Assembly: GCA_045633565.1 (NCBI GenBank)
Contig: JAZQYO010000030.1
Span: 82,205-146,204, forward strand
DNA length: 64,000 nucleotides
Origin: RGIG7450 sp045633565
GTDB lineage: Bacteria > Bacillota > Clostridia > RUG12999
Reading direction: 5' to 3'
Positions 7,188 to 15,363 of the stretch are shown here, in pieces. Under the pieces are notes generated by a model. That model ran no database searches. It was given only the letters and a program-made list of their open reading frames with translations, and was not told where the DNA came from. A program made the translations under genes and the position numbers. Within the stretch, counting starts at the first letter, position 1, and every line of letters starts with the position of its first letter.

Positions 7188-7475
7188 ATGATAAGCAACT
7201 GGTTTGTCGTAGCAATGGGTCTTGGCACAGTATTTGTAGGACTCATCTGTATTATTTTTATTTCAATGTTAATGAGCTTCATCTGCAGAGGCCTTGTTAA
7301 AAACAAGCCTGAGGAAAAGGCAGCGCCGAAAGCCCCGGTAGCGAAAGTATCCGCAGCGGCACCGGCAGAAATCGCAAACAAACAGGAGTTTGTTGCGGCT
7401 GTTTCTGCGGCGATTGCTGAATTTTCAGGATGCAGCGCAGAAGCTATCAGAATTCACTCAATCAAAAAAGTTTAA
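7188..7475 (+). CDS. oadG: oxaloacetate decarboxylase gamma-type subunit (OadG)
   Basis: A 95-residue single-pass membrane protein, the small gamma-type subunit that anchors and assembles sodium-pumping biotin decarboxylases. Residues about 5-32 form one transmembrane helix starting NWFVVAMGLGTVFVGL. An Ala/Pro/Lys-rich linker and a short C-terminal domain follow. It is the first gene of the operon, behind a strong AAAGGAGGTG site, with biotin carrier, beta and alpha subunits following directly. Confidence 0.85.
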   Translation: MISNWFVVAMGLGTVFVGLICIIFISMLMSFICRGLVKNKPEEKAAPKAPVAKVSAAAPAEIANKQEFVAAVSAAIAEFSGCSAEAIRIHSIKKV

Positions 7476-7501
7476 GTTAAAAACAGAAAGGAACAATTAT
7501 T

Positions 7502-7855
7502 ATGAAAACATATCGTGTAAACGTTAACGGAACAAACTATGAAATCCAGGTTGAAGAAATTTCAGCATCAGAAGCTAAAAGTGCTCCTGCTCAGGTACCC
7601 GCTCAGGCACCTGCGGCAGCTCCTGTGGCAGCTCCGGCCGGCGGTGAAGCAGTAAACAGCCCTATGCCCGGCACAATACTTTCAGTTAATGTTAAAGCAG
7701 GGGACGCTGTTAAAGCAGGCGACGTACTTATGATTCTTGAAGCTATGAAAATGGAAAACGAAATTTGTGCTCCTTGTGATGGCACAGTTGCGTCAGTTTC
7801 TGTAAATCAGGGCGCAACAGTTGAAACAGGCACACCTCTCTGCACAATTGCTTAA
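7502..7855 (+). CDS. biotin carboxyl carrier protein of the decarboxylase complex
   Basis: A 117-residue biotinyl protein. Residues 1-20 form a short N-terminal segment, 25-50 an Ala/Pro-rich flexible arm, and about 50-117 the biotinyl domain. The biotinylated lysine is K83 in the motif EAMKMEN. It shuttles carboxybiotin from the carboxyltransferase (alpha) to the membrane decarboxylase (beta). In many bacteria this domain is fused to the end of OadA; here it is separate and OadA lacks it. It sits between oadG and oadB with a GAAAGGA site upstream. Confidence 0.88.
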   Translation: MKTYRVNVNGTNYEIQVEEISASEAKSAPAQVPAQAPAAAPVAAPAGGEAVNSPMPGTILSVNVKAGDAVKAGDVLMILEAMKMENEICAPCDGTVASVSVNQGATVETGTPLCTIA

Positions 7856-7874
7856 GTCACCGGAGGATTAAACC

Positions 7875-9107
7875 ATGAATGAAGCTTTTATGAATTTTAT
7901 TCAGGAGACGGGCTTTTATCGACTGATAGCCAATCCACAGTCGCTGATAATGGTAGCGATTGCGTGTGTTCTTCTGTACCTTGCTATTGTTAAAAAGTTT
8001 GAGCCGCTGCTTCTTCTGCCAATTGCATTCGGCATGCTGCTCACAAACCTTCTTGGTGCTGATATGTATCACGAACAGCTTTTTGCAGGTGGACATGTTC
8101 ACTGGGAAATGTTCGGAAGCGGAATTCCACTTGCTGACGGCACAACAGTTCAGCCCGGTCTTATTGACGTTTTATACCTTGGCGTAAAACTTGGTGTTTA
8201 TCCCTGCCTTATATTTATTGGCGTTGGTGCGATGACAGACTTTGGTCCGCTGATTGCTAACCCCAAGAGCCTTCTTTTAGGTGCAGCAGCACAGCTTGGT
8301 ATTTTCCTAACGTTTATAGGCGTAAAATACCTTTTCCCGCTGGTTGATAATACAATCGTGGGTGATGCACTTAACAATGTTGCGGCATCAGTTGGTATTA
8401 TTGGCGGTGCGGATGGTCCGACAGCCATATTTGTTACATCAAAACTTGCTCCCGCATATCTCGGACCTATTGCAGTTGCGGCGTATTCTTACATGGCGCT
8501 CGTTCCGGTTATCCAGCCTCCTATCATGAAGGCTCTCACAACCAAAAAAGAACGCCAGATAGTTATGAAACCTTTAAGAGAGGTTTCAAGAACAGAAAAA
8601 ATCATTTTCCCTATTGTTGTTACATTCTTTGTGTCAATGATAGTTCCTTCGGCTACTCCGCTTGTAGGTGCGCTTATGCTTGGTAACCTTTTAAAAGAAT
8701 GCGGTGTAACTGAAAGACTTTCAAAAACAGTTCAGAACGAGCTGATGAATATTGTAACAGTATTCCTTGGAGTTTCTGTTGGTGCAACAGCAACAGCGAA
8801 AACTTTCCTTTCACCAATAACACTTTGCATTATTGCAATGGGTGTTGTTGCGTTTGGATTTGGTACAGCCGGCGGCGTACTGCTTGCTAAGTTTATGAAC
8901 CTGTTTACAAAGAAAAACAAAATCAACCCGCTTATTGGTAGTGCAGGTGTTTCTGCAGTTCCGATGGCCGCACGTGTATCTCAGGTAGTAGGTCAGAAAG
9001 AAAATCCAGCAAACTTCCTTTTAATGCACGCTATGGGTCCCAACGTTGCAGGTGTAATCGGCTCTGCTATTGCTGCGGGTGTATTCCTGTCACTTTTCGG
9101 AGGTTAA
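7875..9107 (+). CDS. oadB: sodium ion-translocating decarboxylase beta subunit (OadB)
   Basis: A 410-residue polytopic membrane protein that decarboxylates carboxybiotin and couples this to Na+ export. It has about nine to eleven hydrophobic segments and the family landmarks FIGVGAMTDFGPL near 115-127, GGADGPTAIF near 178-187, and a conserved C-terminal HAMGPNVAGVIGSA. Length and order match OadB/MmdB/GcdB. It starts 19 nt after the carrier gene behind CCGGAGG and ends 5 nt before oadA, so translation is probably coupled. The complex likely supplies a sodium gradient to an anaerobe. Confidence 0.92.
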   Translation: MNEAFMNFIQETGFYRLIANPQSLIMVAIACVLLYLAIVKKFEPLLLLPIAFGMLLTNLLGADMYHEQLFAGGHVHWEMFGSGIPLADGTTVQPGLIDVLYLGVKLGVYPCLIFIGVGAMTDFGPLIANPKSLLLGAAAQLGIFLTFIGVKYLFPLVDNTIVGDALNNVAASVGIIGGADGPTAIFVTSKLAPAYLGPIAVAAYSYMALVPVIQPPIMKALTTKKERQIVMKPLREVSRTEKIIFPIVVTFFVSMIVPSATPLVGALMLGNLLKECGVTERLSKTVQNELMNIVTVFLGVSVGATATAKTFLSPITLCIIAMGVVAFGFGTAGGVLLAKFMNLFTKKNKINPLIGSAGVSAVPMAARVSQVVGQKENPANFLLMHAMGPNVAGVIGSAIAAGVFLSLFGG

Positions 9108-9112
9108 TTTAA

Positions 9113-10519
9113 ATGAATAAACTTTATATTACAGATACAATTCTTCGTGATGCTCACCAGTCTCAGGCAGCAACTCGAATGAGAATTGAGGATATGATTC
9201 CTGTCCTTGAAAAGCTTGATAAAGTTGGTTACTGGTCGCTTGAATGTTGGGGCGGTGCAACTTTTGATGCCTGCATGAGATTCTTAGACGAAGACCCGTG
9301 GGAAAGACTCAGAACTTTCAAAAAGCACATGCCCAACACAAAGCTTCAGATGCTTTTCAGAGGTCAGAACATCCTTGGTTACAAACACTATGCTGACGAC
9401 GTTGTTGAGCAGTTTGTTAAAAAATCTATTGAAAACGGTATTGATGTTGTAAGAATTTTTGACGCACTCAATGACACAAGAAACTTAGAAGCGGCTATCA
9501 AATATACAAAGAAATATAAAGGTCACTGTGAGGCGGCACTCAGCTATACAACAAGCCCTGTTCACGACCACGATTATTTTGTAAAACTTGCCAAAAAGCT
9601 TGAAGATATGGGCGCAGACTCAATCTGTATCAAGGACATGGCAAATCTGCTCCTGCCTTATGATGCTTTTGAGCTTGTAAAGGCTTTAAAGAGCGAAGTT
9701 AAAGTTCCTATTCACCTGCACACTCATAACACAACAGGTACAGGGGATATGGTTAACCTTATGGCTGCTCAGGCAGGCGTTGATATTGTTGACTGTGCAC
9801 TTTCACCACTTGGTAATGGTACAGCTCAGCCCGCAACGGAAGCACTTGTTGCAACTCTTCAGGGAACAGAAAGAGATACAGGACTTGATTTAGGTAAGCT
9901 TTCTGAAATTGCAGCGCATTTCAGAAAAGTTGCTGATAAACTGATGGCAGAAGGCACACTCAACCCTAAGGTTTTATCGGTTGACACAAACACACTGCTC
10001 TATCAGGTTCCGGGTGGTATGCTTTCAAATCTGCTCTCGCAGCTTAAACAGGCTAATGCAGAAGATAAATATTATGACGTTCTTGCAGAAATCCCCAGAG
10101 TAAGAAAAGACTTCGGTTATCCTCCGCTGGTAACACCCACAAGCCAGATTGTAGGTACTCAGGCAGTTATGAACGTTCTCGCAGGCGAAAGATATAAAAT
10201 GGTTCCCAAAGAATCAAAAGGCCTGCTCCGTGGCGAATATGGTCAGCTTCCCGGTGAGGTTAATGAGGAAGTAAGAAAGAAAGCAATCGGTGATGATGAG
10301 GTTATCACCTGCAGACCTGCAGACCTCCTTTCTCCCGAACTTGAAAACTATAAAAAAGAACTTGGCGACAGAGCAAAACAGGAAGAGGATGTTTTAAGCT
10401 ATGCACTCTTCCCGCAGGTTGCAGCAAAGTTCTTTGAAACAAGAGATAACAAAGGTGTAGCAAAAGCACAAACTTCTTCTGACGGTGTCAGAGTTCTTTA
10501 TGTAGACGACAGAAGTTAA
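9113..10519 (+). CDS. oadA: oxaloacetate decarboxylase alpha subunit, carboxyltransferase domain only
   Basis: A 468-residue cytoplasmic carboxyltransferase that moves the carboxyl of oxaloacetate to biotin. The N-terminal TIM barrel carries DTILRDAHQSQAATRMR (metal Asp and substrate Arg), the active-site lysine in CIKDMA near 179, and the metal histidines in HLHTHNTTG near 207. A PYC_OADA helical domain follows (LLYQVPGGMLSNLL). The usual KDMAGLL reads KDMANLL, a small departure. There is no biotinyl domain; the separate carrier at 7502 replaces it. These motifs favour oxaloacetate over methylmalonyl- or glutaconyl-CoA, whose alpha subunits belong to another family. Confidence 0.92.
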   Translation: MNKLYITDTILRDAHQSQAATRMRIEDMIPVLEKLDKVGYWSLECWGGATFDACMRFLDEDPWERLRTFKKHMPNTKLQMLFRGQNILGYKHYADDVVEQFVKKSIENGIDVVRIFDALNDTRNLEAAIKYTKKYKGHCEAALSYTTSPVHDHDYFVKLAKKLEDMGADSICIKDMANLLLPYDAFELVKALKSEVKVPIHLHTHNTTGTGDMVNLMAAQAGVDIVDCALSPLGNGTAQPATEALVATLQGTERDTGLDLGKLSEIAAHFRKVADKLMAEGTLNPKVLSVDTNTLLYQVPGGMLSNLLSQLKQANAEDKYYDVLAEIPRVRKDFGYPPLVTPTSQIVGTQAVMNVLAGERYKMVPKESKGLLRGEYGQLPGEVNEEVRKKAIGDDEVITCRPADLLSPELENYKKELGDRAKQEEDVLSYALFPQVAAKFFETRDNKGVAKAQTSSDGVRVLYVDDRS

Positions 10520-10524
10520 AAATT

Positions 10525-10558
10525 AAAACCACTCTGTAAAAATTACAGAGTGGTTTTT
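10525..10558 (+). terminator. rho-independent terminator of the decarboxylase operon
   Basis: A perfect 15-bp stem, AAAACCACTCTGTAA with TTACAGAGTGGTTTT around AAA, ending in T residues. Confidence 0.9.
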
Positions 10559-10583
10559 GTGTAAAAATTGACAGGTCTTTGAC

Positions 10584-10612
10584 TTGACATTGTAGGCCAG
10601 CTGTGATATAAT
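10584..10612 (+). promoter_or_regulatory. consensus promoter
   Basis: -35 TTGACA (10584-10589), 17-bp spacer, -10 TATAAT (10607-10612). It drives the membrane protein gene at 10651. Confidence 0.85.
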
Positions 10613-10650
10613 TACACTAATTGCAATATACATATAAAGGAGTACTATTT

Positions 10651-11163
10651 ATGTTGAAAAAATTAAATCTTGCAAAAAGAATTTTAAATTATCTCGGTGC
10701 AGCACTGTCTTTGGCTATGCTTGTTATGCAGTTTGTTCCTTTCTGGGCATACGGTGAAAAGACAGCGTCCATAAACAGTTTTGTATGGCTTAAAGCAACA
10801 GATGGCGAACTGACAGGTTGGCTTGCGAGCAATGCTCCCGGATTTAATGCTTATACCGATATGAATTCGCTTGTTTTAGCTCCTGTTTTAATGTTTGTTC
10901 TCTGCATTTTAGGTGCGATTTTCTGTGCAAAAAACGCAAAAGCCGCATTTATTTCTTTACTGCCCTTCTTCTGCGGTGTTATCGGTATCATCGGATACCT
11001 TACACAGCCGGTACTTCAGCTTGGTGATGGTTGGATTATACATATTGCCATTTCAGCTGCACTTGCTTTAGTTGGTCTTGTTGCTACAGTGTTTGGAGCG
11101 ATTGTTTACGCTAAAGGCGACAGAGTGAAAAAAGAACGCAAAATTATAAAAAAATTAGCATAA
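10651..11163 (+). CDS. four-helix membrane protein of unknown function
   Basis: A 170-residue protein starting at the ATG at 10651, 9 nt after AAAGGAG; an in-frame start further upstream would overlap the promoter start region. It has four hydrophobic segments (about 12-33, 70-92, 97-115, 126-150), an external loop between the first two (about 34-68), and a Lys/Arg-rich C-terminal tail that should be cytoplasmic. It stands alone between its own promoter and terminator. I recognise no family. Confidence 0.7.
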   Translation: MLKKLNLAKRILNYLGAALSLAMLVMQFVPFWAYGEKTASINSFVWLKATDGELTGWLASNAPGFNAYTDMNSLVLAPVLMFVLCILGAIFCAKNAKAAFISLLPFFCGVIGIIGYLTQPVLQLGDGWIIHIAISAALALVGLVATVFGAIVYAKGDRVKKERKIIKKLA

Positions 11164-11176
11164 GTAAAATAATATC

Positions 11177-11212
11177 AGACTGTCCGATAGAATAATCGGA
11201 CAGTCTTTTTTT
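11177..11212 (+). terminator. rho-independent terminator
   Basis: AGACTGTCCGAT pairs with ATCGGACAGTCT (11177-11188/11195-11206), followed by seven T. Confidence 0.92.
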
Positions 11213-11314
11213 ACAAAAAATGAAAAATGAAACTGAGATTAAGAGAGTATGAGTGAGAAAATGAAAGAAAAACGAAGATTGTAAGTTGTATATTAAATTT
11301 CTTTCAAAAAAGTG

Positions 11315-11343
11315 TTGACAATATGGAAAAACCTTGTTATAAT
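11315..11343 (+). promoter_or_regulatory. consensus promoter of rplM-rpsI
   Basis: -35 TTGACA (11315-11320), 17-bp spacer, -10 TATAAT (11338-11343). I see nothing else notable in the AT-rich stretch 11213-11314. Confidence 0.88.
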
Positions 11344-11398
11344 AATAAAGTCGCAAAAATTTGTGAAAAAAACTTTTAAATAAATCGGAGGGAAAACA

Positions 11399-11836
11399 AT
11401 GTCAACATTTATGGCAAAAGCCAGCGAACTGGACAGAAAATGGTACATCATTGATGCCGCAGGCAAACCTCTCGGTAGAGTTGCAGCAGCTGCTGCTACA
11501 ATCCTCAGAGGTAAACATCTTCCCACATTCACACCTCACGTTGACTGTGGCGATCATGTTATCGTTATCAATGCTGAAAAAGCAGTTCTCACAGGCAAAA
11601 AATTAACAGACAAATATTACTACAGACACACAGGCTGGATTGGCGGTCTTAAAGCCGTTCAGTACAAAATTCTTATGGAAAAAAATCCTGAGAAAGCAAT
11701 GAAACTTGCTATCGAAGGTATGCTTCCTCATAACACACTCGGCAGAAAAGCAGCTACAAGAGTAAGAATTTACCGTGGCACAGAACATGACCACGCCGCT
11801 CAGAAACCCGTAGAGTGGACACAGGAAATTAAGTAA
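11399..11836 (+). CDS. rplM: 50S ribosomal protein L13
   Basis: A 145-residue L13, a large-subunit 23S rRNA-binding protein. Diagnostic stretches are WYIIDAAGKPLGR near 14-26, FTPHVDCGDHVIVINA, and MLPHNTLGRKA near 108-118. The length fits the family. The ATG at 11399 follows GGAGGG with 7-nt spacing. As in nearly all bacteria it is paired with rpsI, which begins about 14 nt downstream. Confidence 0.97.
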   Translation: MSTFMAKASELDRKWYIIDAAGKPLGRVAAAAATILRGKHLPTFTPHVDCGDHVIVINAEKAVLTGKKLTDKYYYRHTGWIGGLKAVQYKILMEKNPEKAMKLAIEGMLPHNTLGRKAATRVRIYRGTEHDHAAQKPVEWTQEIK

Positions 11837-11850
11837 GGAGGAAGATGAAG

Positions 11851-12249
11851 ATGGCTAACAAAACACAGTATTACGGCACAGGCAGAAGAAAATCTTCTGT
11901 TGCACGTGTTAGACTTGTTTCCGGTAAAGGAAAAATTGTTATAAACAACAAATCTATCGACGAATACTTTGGTCTTGAAACACTTAAAGTTATCGTTAAA
12001 CAGCCTCTTACAGCTACAGAAACTCTCGGTAAATTCGACGTTATCTGTAACGTACAGGGTGGCGGTTTTACAGGTCAGGCAGGCGCAATCCGTCACGGCG
12101 TTGCAAGAGCACTTTTAAAAGTTGACGAAGAAGCTTACAGAAGCACACTCAAAGCTGCAGGTTACTTAACACGTGACCCCAGAATGAAAGAAAGAAAGAA
12201 ATACGGTCTCAAAGGCGCAAGAAGAGCACCGCAGTTCTCAAAACGTTAA
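11851..12249 (+). CDS. rpsI: 30S ribosomal protein S9
   Basis: A 132-residue S9, whose C-terminal tail (RRAPQFSKR) reaches the tRNA in the ribosomal P site. Other landmarks are YYGTGRRKSSVARV at the N-terminus and GGGFTGQAGAIRHG in the middle. Two ATGs lie in frame. The one at 11851 is 9 nt from AAGGAGG (11835-11841), while the one at 11845 is only 3 nt away, so 11851 is preferred. It is co-transcribed with rplM. Confidence 0.96.
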   Translation: MANKTQYYGTGRRKSSVARVRLVSGKGKIVINNKSIDEYFGLETLKVIVKQPLTATETLGKFDVICNVQGGGFTGQAGAIRHGVARALLKVDEEAYRSTLKAAGYLTRDPRMKERKKYGLKGARRAPQFSKR

Positions 12250-12267
12250 TCAGCCTTACGGCATACA

Positions 12268-12299
12268 AAATCCCACAGCTATTGCTGTGGGATTTTTTT
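12268..12299 (+). terminator. rho-independent terminator of rplM-rpsI
   Basis: AAATCCCACAGC pairs with GCTGTGGGATTT around TATT and runs into seven T. Confidence 0.92.
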
Positions 12300-12305
12300 C
12301 ATAAT

Positions 12306-12332
12306 AAAAAACCACCCGACAGGGTGGTTTTT
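12306..12332 (-). terminator. terminator of tRNA-Thr
   Basis: AACCACCC and GGGTGGTT form the stem around a 4-nt loop. A-runs and T-runs on both sides allow use in either direction. On the minus strand it lies directly after the tRNA-Thr CCA end. Confidence 0.85.
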
Positions 12333-12408
12333 TGGAGCTGGTGGCGTGACTCGAACACGTGACCTGCGCATTACGAATGCGCTGCACTACCAACTGTGCT
12401 ACACCAGC
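12333..12408 (-). tRNA. tRNA-Thr (CGT)
   Basis: Read on the minus strand it is a 76-nt cloverleaf: acceptor GCTGGTG/CACCAGC, anticodon stem GCGCA/TGCGC around TTCGTAA (anticodon CGT), T loop TTCGAGT, and encoded TCCA end. Confidence 0.95.
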
Positions 12409-12461
12409 AAAAGATTACCTTTTTATTATACTATAATTTTTAAAATTGTCAAGAGGAGAGC

Positions 12462-12995
12462 CTAAAGTTGGCTCTCCTCTGCAGGTGTTGCTTTATTATT
12501 TTCAAGAGATTTTTTTACATCCAAAATCCGCTGATTTGATGAGCCACGGAATTTCAGTGAAATATCCTTTTTGTCAAGAATGAACTCACCGTCAACAAGT
12601 ATGTCTGTTAAAGCGAGAATGTCTTTGGTAATATCTGTGAAAGCGGGGGAGGGGACCAGTCCCGAAAGTTCTTCAAAGGTATAACCGGAATAACACCAAA
12701 CGGTTTTGTTTGGGAGGTCAGACCGTATTTTCTTTAAAAGCGCTAAAACCTCAGACTGATTTTCTGGCTCAAAAGGCTCACCGCCAAGGATGGTAATGCC
12801 CTCAATATAATCGGGTTTTAAGGCGCCCAGAATTTCCATTTCTGTTTCGGAAGTGAACTTATTGCCGTAGCAAAAGTTCCAGGTTTCCGGGTTAAAACAG
12901 CCTTTGCATTTATGTCTGCAGCCGGAAACGAACAGGGACACTCTTATGCCCCTGCCGTTTGCAATGTCGTGTTTTTTTATTTCGCCGTAATTCAT
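12462..12995 (-). CDS. nrdG: anaerobic ribonucleotide reductase activating enzyme NrdG
   Basis: A 177-residue radical SAM enzyme that installs the glycyl radical on NrdD. The cluster-binding motif CRHKCKGC (C-x3-C-x2-C) is near residues 26-33 and is followed by the SAM-binding GGEPF near 70. Length is typical. Its ATG overlaps the nrdD stop in a TAATG junction, so it is translationally coupled and co-regulated with nrdD. Confidence 0.95.
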   Translation of the reverse strand: MNYGEIKKHDIANGRGIRVSLFVSGCRHKCKGCFNPETWNFCYGNKFTSETEMEILGALKPDYIEGITILGGEPFEPENQSEVLALLKKIRSDLPNKTVWCYSGYTFEELSGLVPSPAFTDITKDILALTDILVDGEFILDKKDISLKFRGSSNQRILDVKKSLENNKATPAEESQL

Positions 12996-15172
12996 TACAG
13001 ATGCAGCACTCTTTCTTTGATTTCCTGTGTTCTGCCCTGGTTCCAGAACTGAGACCCGATATATCCGCAGGTGCGACGGGCAACATTCATTTTAGCTTCG
13101 TCACGGTTGCCACAGTTTGGACATTCCCACAAAAGCTTGCCGTCGGCATCATCTTTTATCAAAATTTCTCCGTCAAAACCACAAATGTGGCAGTAATCAC
13201 TCTTGGTGTTGAGTTCGGCATACATAATGTGGTCATAAATAAATTTCATGACGGATAAAACAGCCTCAAGGTTATTCTGCATGTTGGGAACTTCCACGTA
13301 TGATATTGCACCGCCGGGTGAGAGTGCTTGGAATTTGGCTTCAAGTGCAAGTTTTTCAAATGCGTCGATAGGTTCTGTAACATGGACATGGTAGCTGTTT
13401 GTAATATAGTTTTTATCGGTCACGCCTTTTACCACACCAAAGCGTTTCTGAAGGCATTTTGCAAATTTATAGGTTGTGCTTTCAAGTGGCGTTCCATAGA
13501 GAGAATAATCTATATTTTCAGCATCTTTCCATTTTGCGGTGTATTCGTTAAGTTTCTGCATTATTGCAAGACCGAGAGCTTCGCCTTCCGGCTCTGTAAG
13601 TTTTTTGCCATTTAGGCTATAAACACATTCCCACAGACCGGCAAAACCGAGAGATAGGGTGGAATATCCACCGTGGAGATATTTGTCTATGGTTTCGCCC
13701 TTTTTAAGACGAAGTAGTGCTCCGTGTTGCCACAGGATGGGAGCAGCATCCGAAACTGTGCCGGTTAGTCTTTCGTGGCGGCACTGAAGTGCACGGTGAC
13801 AAAGCTCCATGCGTTCATCAAAAATTTCCCAGAACTTATCCATACTGCCACCGGCGGACATACCGATGTCAACAAGGTTTACGGTCACAACACCCTGGTT
13901 GAATCTGCCGTAATATTTGGGGTTGCCATCTTCGTCAAGGTAGGGAGTGAGAAAACTTCGGCAACCCATACAGGTATAACAGTTGCCGTTGCCGTTTTTG
14001 TCTATCTTATGTTGGAGCATGATTTTTTCGGAAATGTAATCGGGCACAAGGCGTTTTGCTGTGCATTTTGCAGCAAGTTTTGTAAGATAGTAAAATCTGC
14101 TGTCCTCGTGAATATTATCCTCTTCAAGCACGTAAATCAGCTTGGGAAAAGCAGGCGTAATCCAGACGCCTTTTTCATTTTTCACGCCTTCATATCTCTG
14201 GTTTAATGTTTCTTCGATTATGATTGCAAGGTCAGCTTTTTCACGCTCGTTTTTTGCCTCGCCAAGATACATAAACACAGTTACAAAAGGAGCCTGACCA
14301 TTGGTTGTCATAAGAGTTACAACCTGATATTGAATTGTCTGAACGCCGTTTTTAATTTCATCACGCAGGCGTTTTTCGGTGAGTTTGTCTATCTGCTCAT
14401 CCGAAAGATTTTCGCCAATTTCCTGCATTTCAGATATAAGCTGTTTTCTGATTTTTTTGCGGCTTATGTCAACAAAGGGAGCAAGATGGGTGAGGCTGAT
14501 GCTCTGACCACCATACTGGCATGACGCAACCTGTGCAATAATCTGAGTTGCAATGTTGCAGGCGGTTGAAAAACTGTGTGGTTTTTCAATGAGAGTGCCG
14601 CTGATAACGGTGCCGTTCTGAAGCATATCCTCTAAATTTACAAGGTCACAGTTGTGCATGTGCTGAGCAAAATAATCCGCATCGTGGAAATGAATTATGC
14701 CCTGCTCGTGAGCCTCAACAATGTCATGGGGGAGCAGAAGACGTTTTGTAATATCCTTGCTGACCTCACCCGCCATATAATCACGCTGAACACTGTTTAC
14801 GGTTGGGTTTTTATTTGAATTTTCCTGTTTAACCTCTTCATTGTTACACTCAATAAGACTCAAAATCTGCTCGTCGGTTGTATTTGCTTTTCTGATAAGA
14901 GCACGAGTGTAACGATAAGTAATATAACTTCTTGCAACGTCAAAAGCACGCTGATTCATAATCTGGTCTTCCACCATGTCCTGAATTTCTTCCACGCTTA
15001 AAGACCGGTTTATATTCTGTGCTGCACTTTCTACATCTTCGGCAATTCTTTTTATCTGAATGGGCGTCATACGGGCGCTCGGAACAACACTTTCGTTGGC
15101 TTTTGTAACAGCAACTTCAATTTTATCACGGTCAAATTCCACTTCGCTGCCACTTCTTTTGATAATTTTCAT
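12995..15172 (-). CDS. nrdD: class III anaerobic ribonucleoside-triphosphate reductase NrdD
   Basis: A 725-residue glycyl radical enzyme that makes deoxynucleotides without oxygen. Residues 1-95 form an ATP-cone allosteric domain (KIIKRSGSEVEFDRDKI). The catalytic barrel follows, with conserved CQYGGQS and CYTCMGCRSF regions. Near the C-terminus is a four-cysteine zinc site (CHIC...CPNC), then the radical loop RTCGYIGS with the predicted radical glycine at G703. I chose the ATG at 15172 (behind GAGAGGTG) over a longer upstream reading; it starts exactly at the ATP cone. It implies anaerobic growth. No aerobic reductase is in the window. Confidence 0.96.
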   Translation of the reverse strand: MKIIKRSGSEVEFDRDKIEVAVTKANESVVPSARMTPIQIKRIAEDVESAAQNINRSLSVEEIQDMVEDQIMNQRAFDVARSYITYRYTRALIRKANTTDEQILSLIECNNEEVKQENSNKNPTVNSVQRDYMAGEVSKDITKRLLLPHDIVEAHEQGIIHFHDADYFAQHMHNCDLVNLEDMLQNGTVISGTLIEKPHSFSTACNIATQIIAQVASCQYGGQSISLTHLAPFVDISRKKIRKQLISEMQEIGENLSDEQIDKLTEKRLRDEIKNGVQTIQYQVVTLMTTNGQAPFVTVFMYLGEAKNEREKADLAIIIEETLNQRYEGVKNEKGVWITPAFPKLIYVLEEDNIHEDSRFYYLTKLAAKCTAKRLVPDYISEKIMLQHKIDKNGNGNCYTCMGCRSFLTPYLDEDGNPKYYGRFNQGVVTVNLVDIGMSAGGSMDKFWEIFDERMELCHRALQCRHERLTGTVSDAAPILWQHGALLRLKKGETIDKYLHGGYSTLSLGFAGLWECVYSLNGKKLTEPEGEALGLAIMQKLNEYTAKWKDAENIDYSLYGTPLESTTYKFAKCLQKRFGVVKGVTDKNYITNSYHVHVTEPIDAFEKLALEAKFQALSPGGAISYVEVPNMQNNLEAVLSVMKFIYDHIMYAELNTKSDYCHICGFDGEILIKDDADGKLLWECPNCGNRDEAKMNVARRTCGYIGSQFWNQGRTQEIKERVLHL

Positions 15173-15219
15173 AAGGTCACCTCTCTTTTTTAATATTATC
15201 CTATAAGGAAAGTAAATAT

Positions 15220-15248
15220 ATTCTACCATATATTTTTCGATTTGTAAA
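15220..15248 (-). promoter_or_regulatory. promoter of nrdDG
   Basis: On the minus strand: -35 TTTACA (plus 15243-15248), 17-bp spacer, -10 TAGAAT (plus 15220-15225). It is overlapped and flanked by NrdR-like boxes. Confidence 0.75.
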
Positions 15249-15281
15249 TAGTTTTTTGCAAAAAAACACTATATATTGTAT
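15223..15281 (-). promoter_or_regulatory. pair of NrdR-box-like operators
   Basis: The upstream box, ACACTATATATTGTAT at 15266-15281, is a close match to the NrdR consensus. A weaker copy (about 10 of 16 positions) lies at 15223-15238 over the -10 box. Their starts are 43 bp apart, about four helical turns, which suits cooperative binding by NrdR, the ATP-cone repressor of reductase genes. The nrdR gene is not in the window. Confidence 0.7.
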
Positions 15282-15321
15282 ATTAAATTTATATTACATA
15301 CTAAATGTAGTAAAAATGGAC

Positions 15322-15349
15322 AAAAAACAACCCGACCTGAGGTCGGGTT
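15322..15349 (-). terminator. rho-independent terminator of ftsZ
   Basis: On the minus strand AACCCGACC pairs with GGTCGGGTT around TCA and is followed by GTTTTTTG. Confidence 0.9.
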
Positions 15350-15363
15350 ATAAAGTTTGTAAA

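Noticed and set aside
13775..14206. 143-codon plus-strand ORF inside nrdD
   Set aside because: It lies wholly antisense to a confidently identified enzyme and has no ribosome site or recognisable domains.
15296..15312. TACTA-AATG-TAGTA repeat upstream of nrdD as a third NrdR box
   Set aside because: It lacks the AT-rich core of the NrdR consensus and may be chance in an AT-rich stretch.
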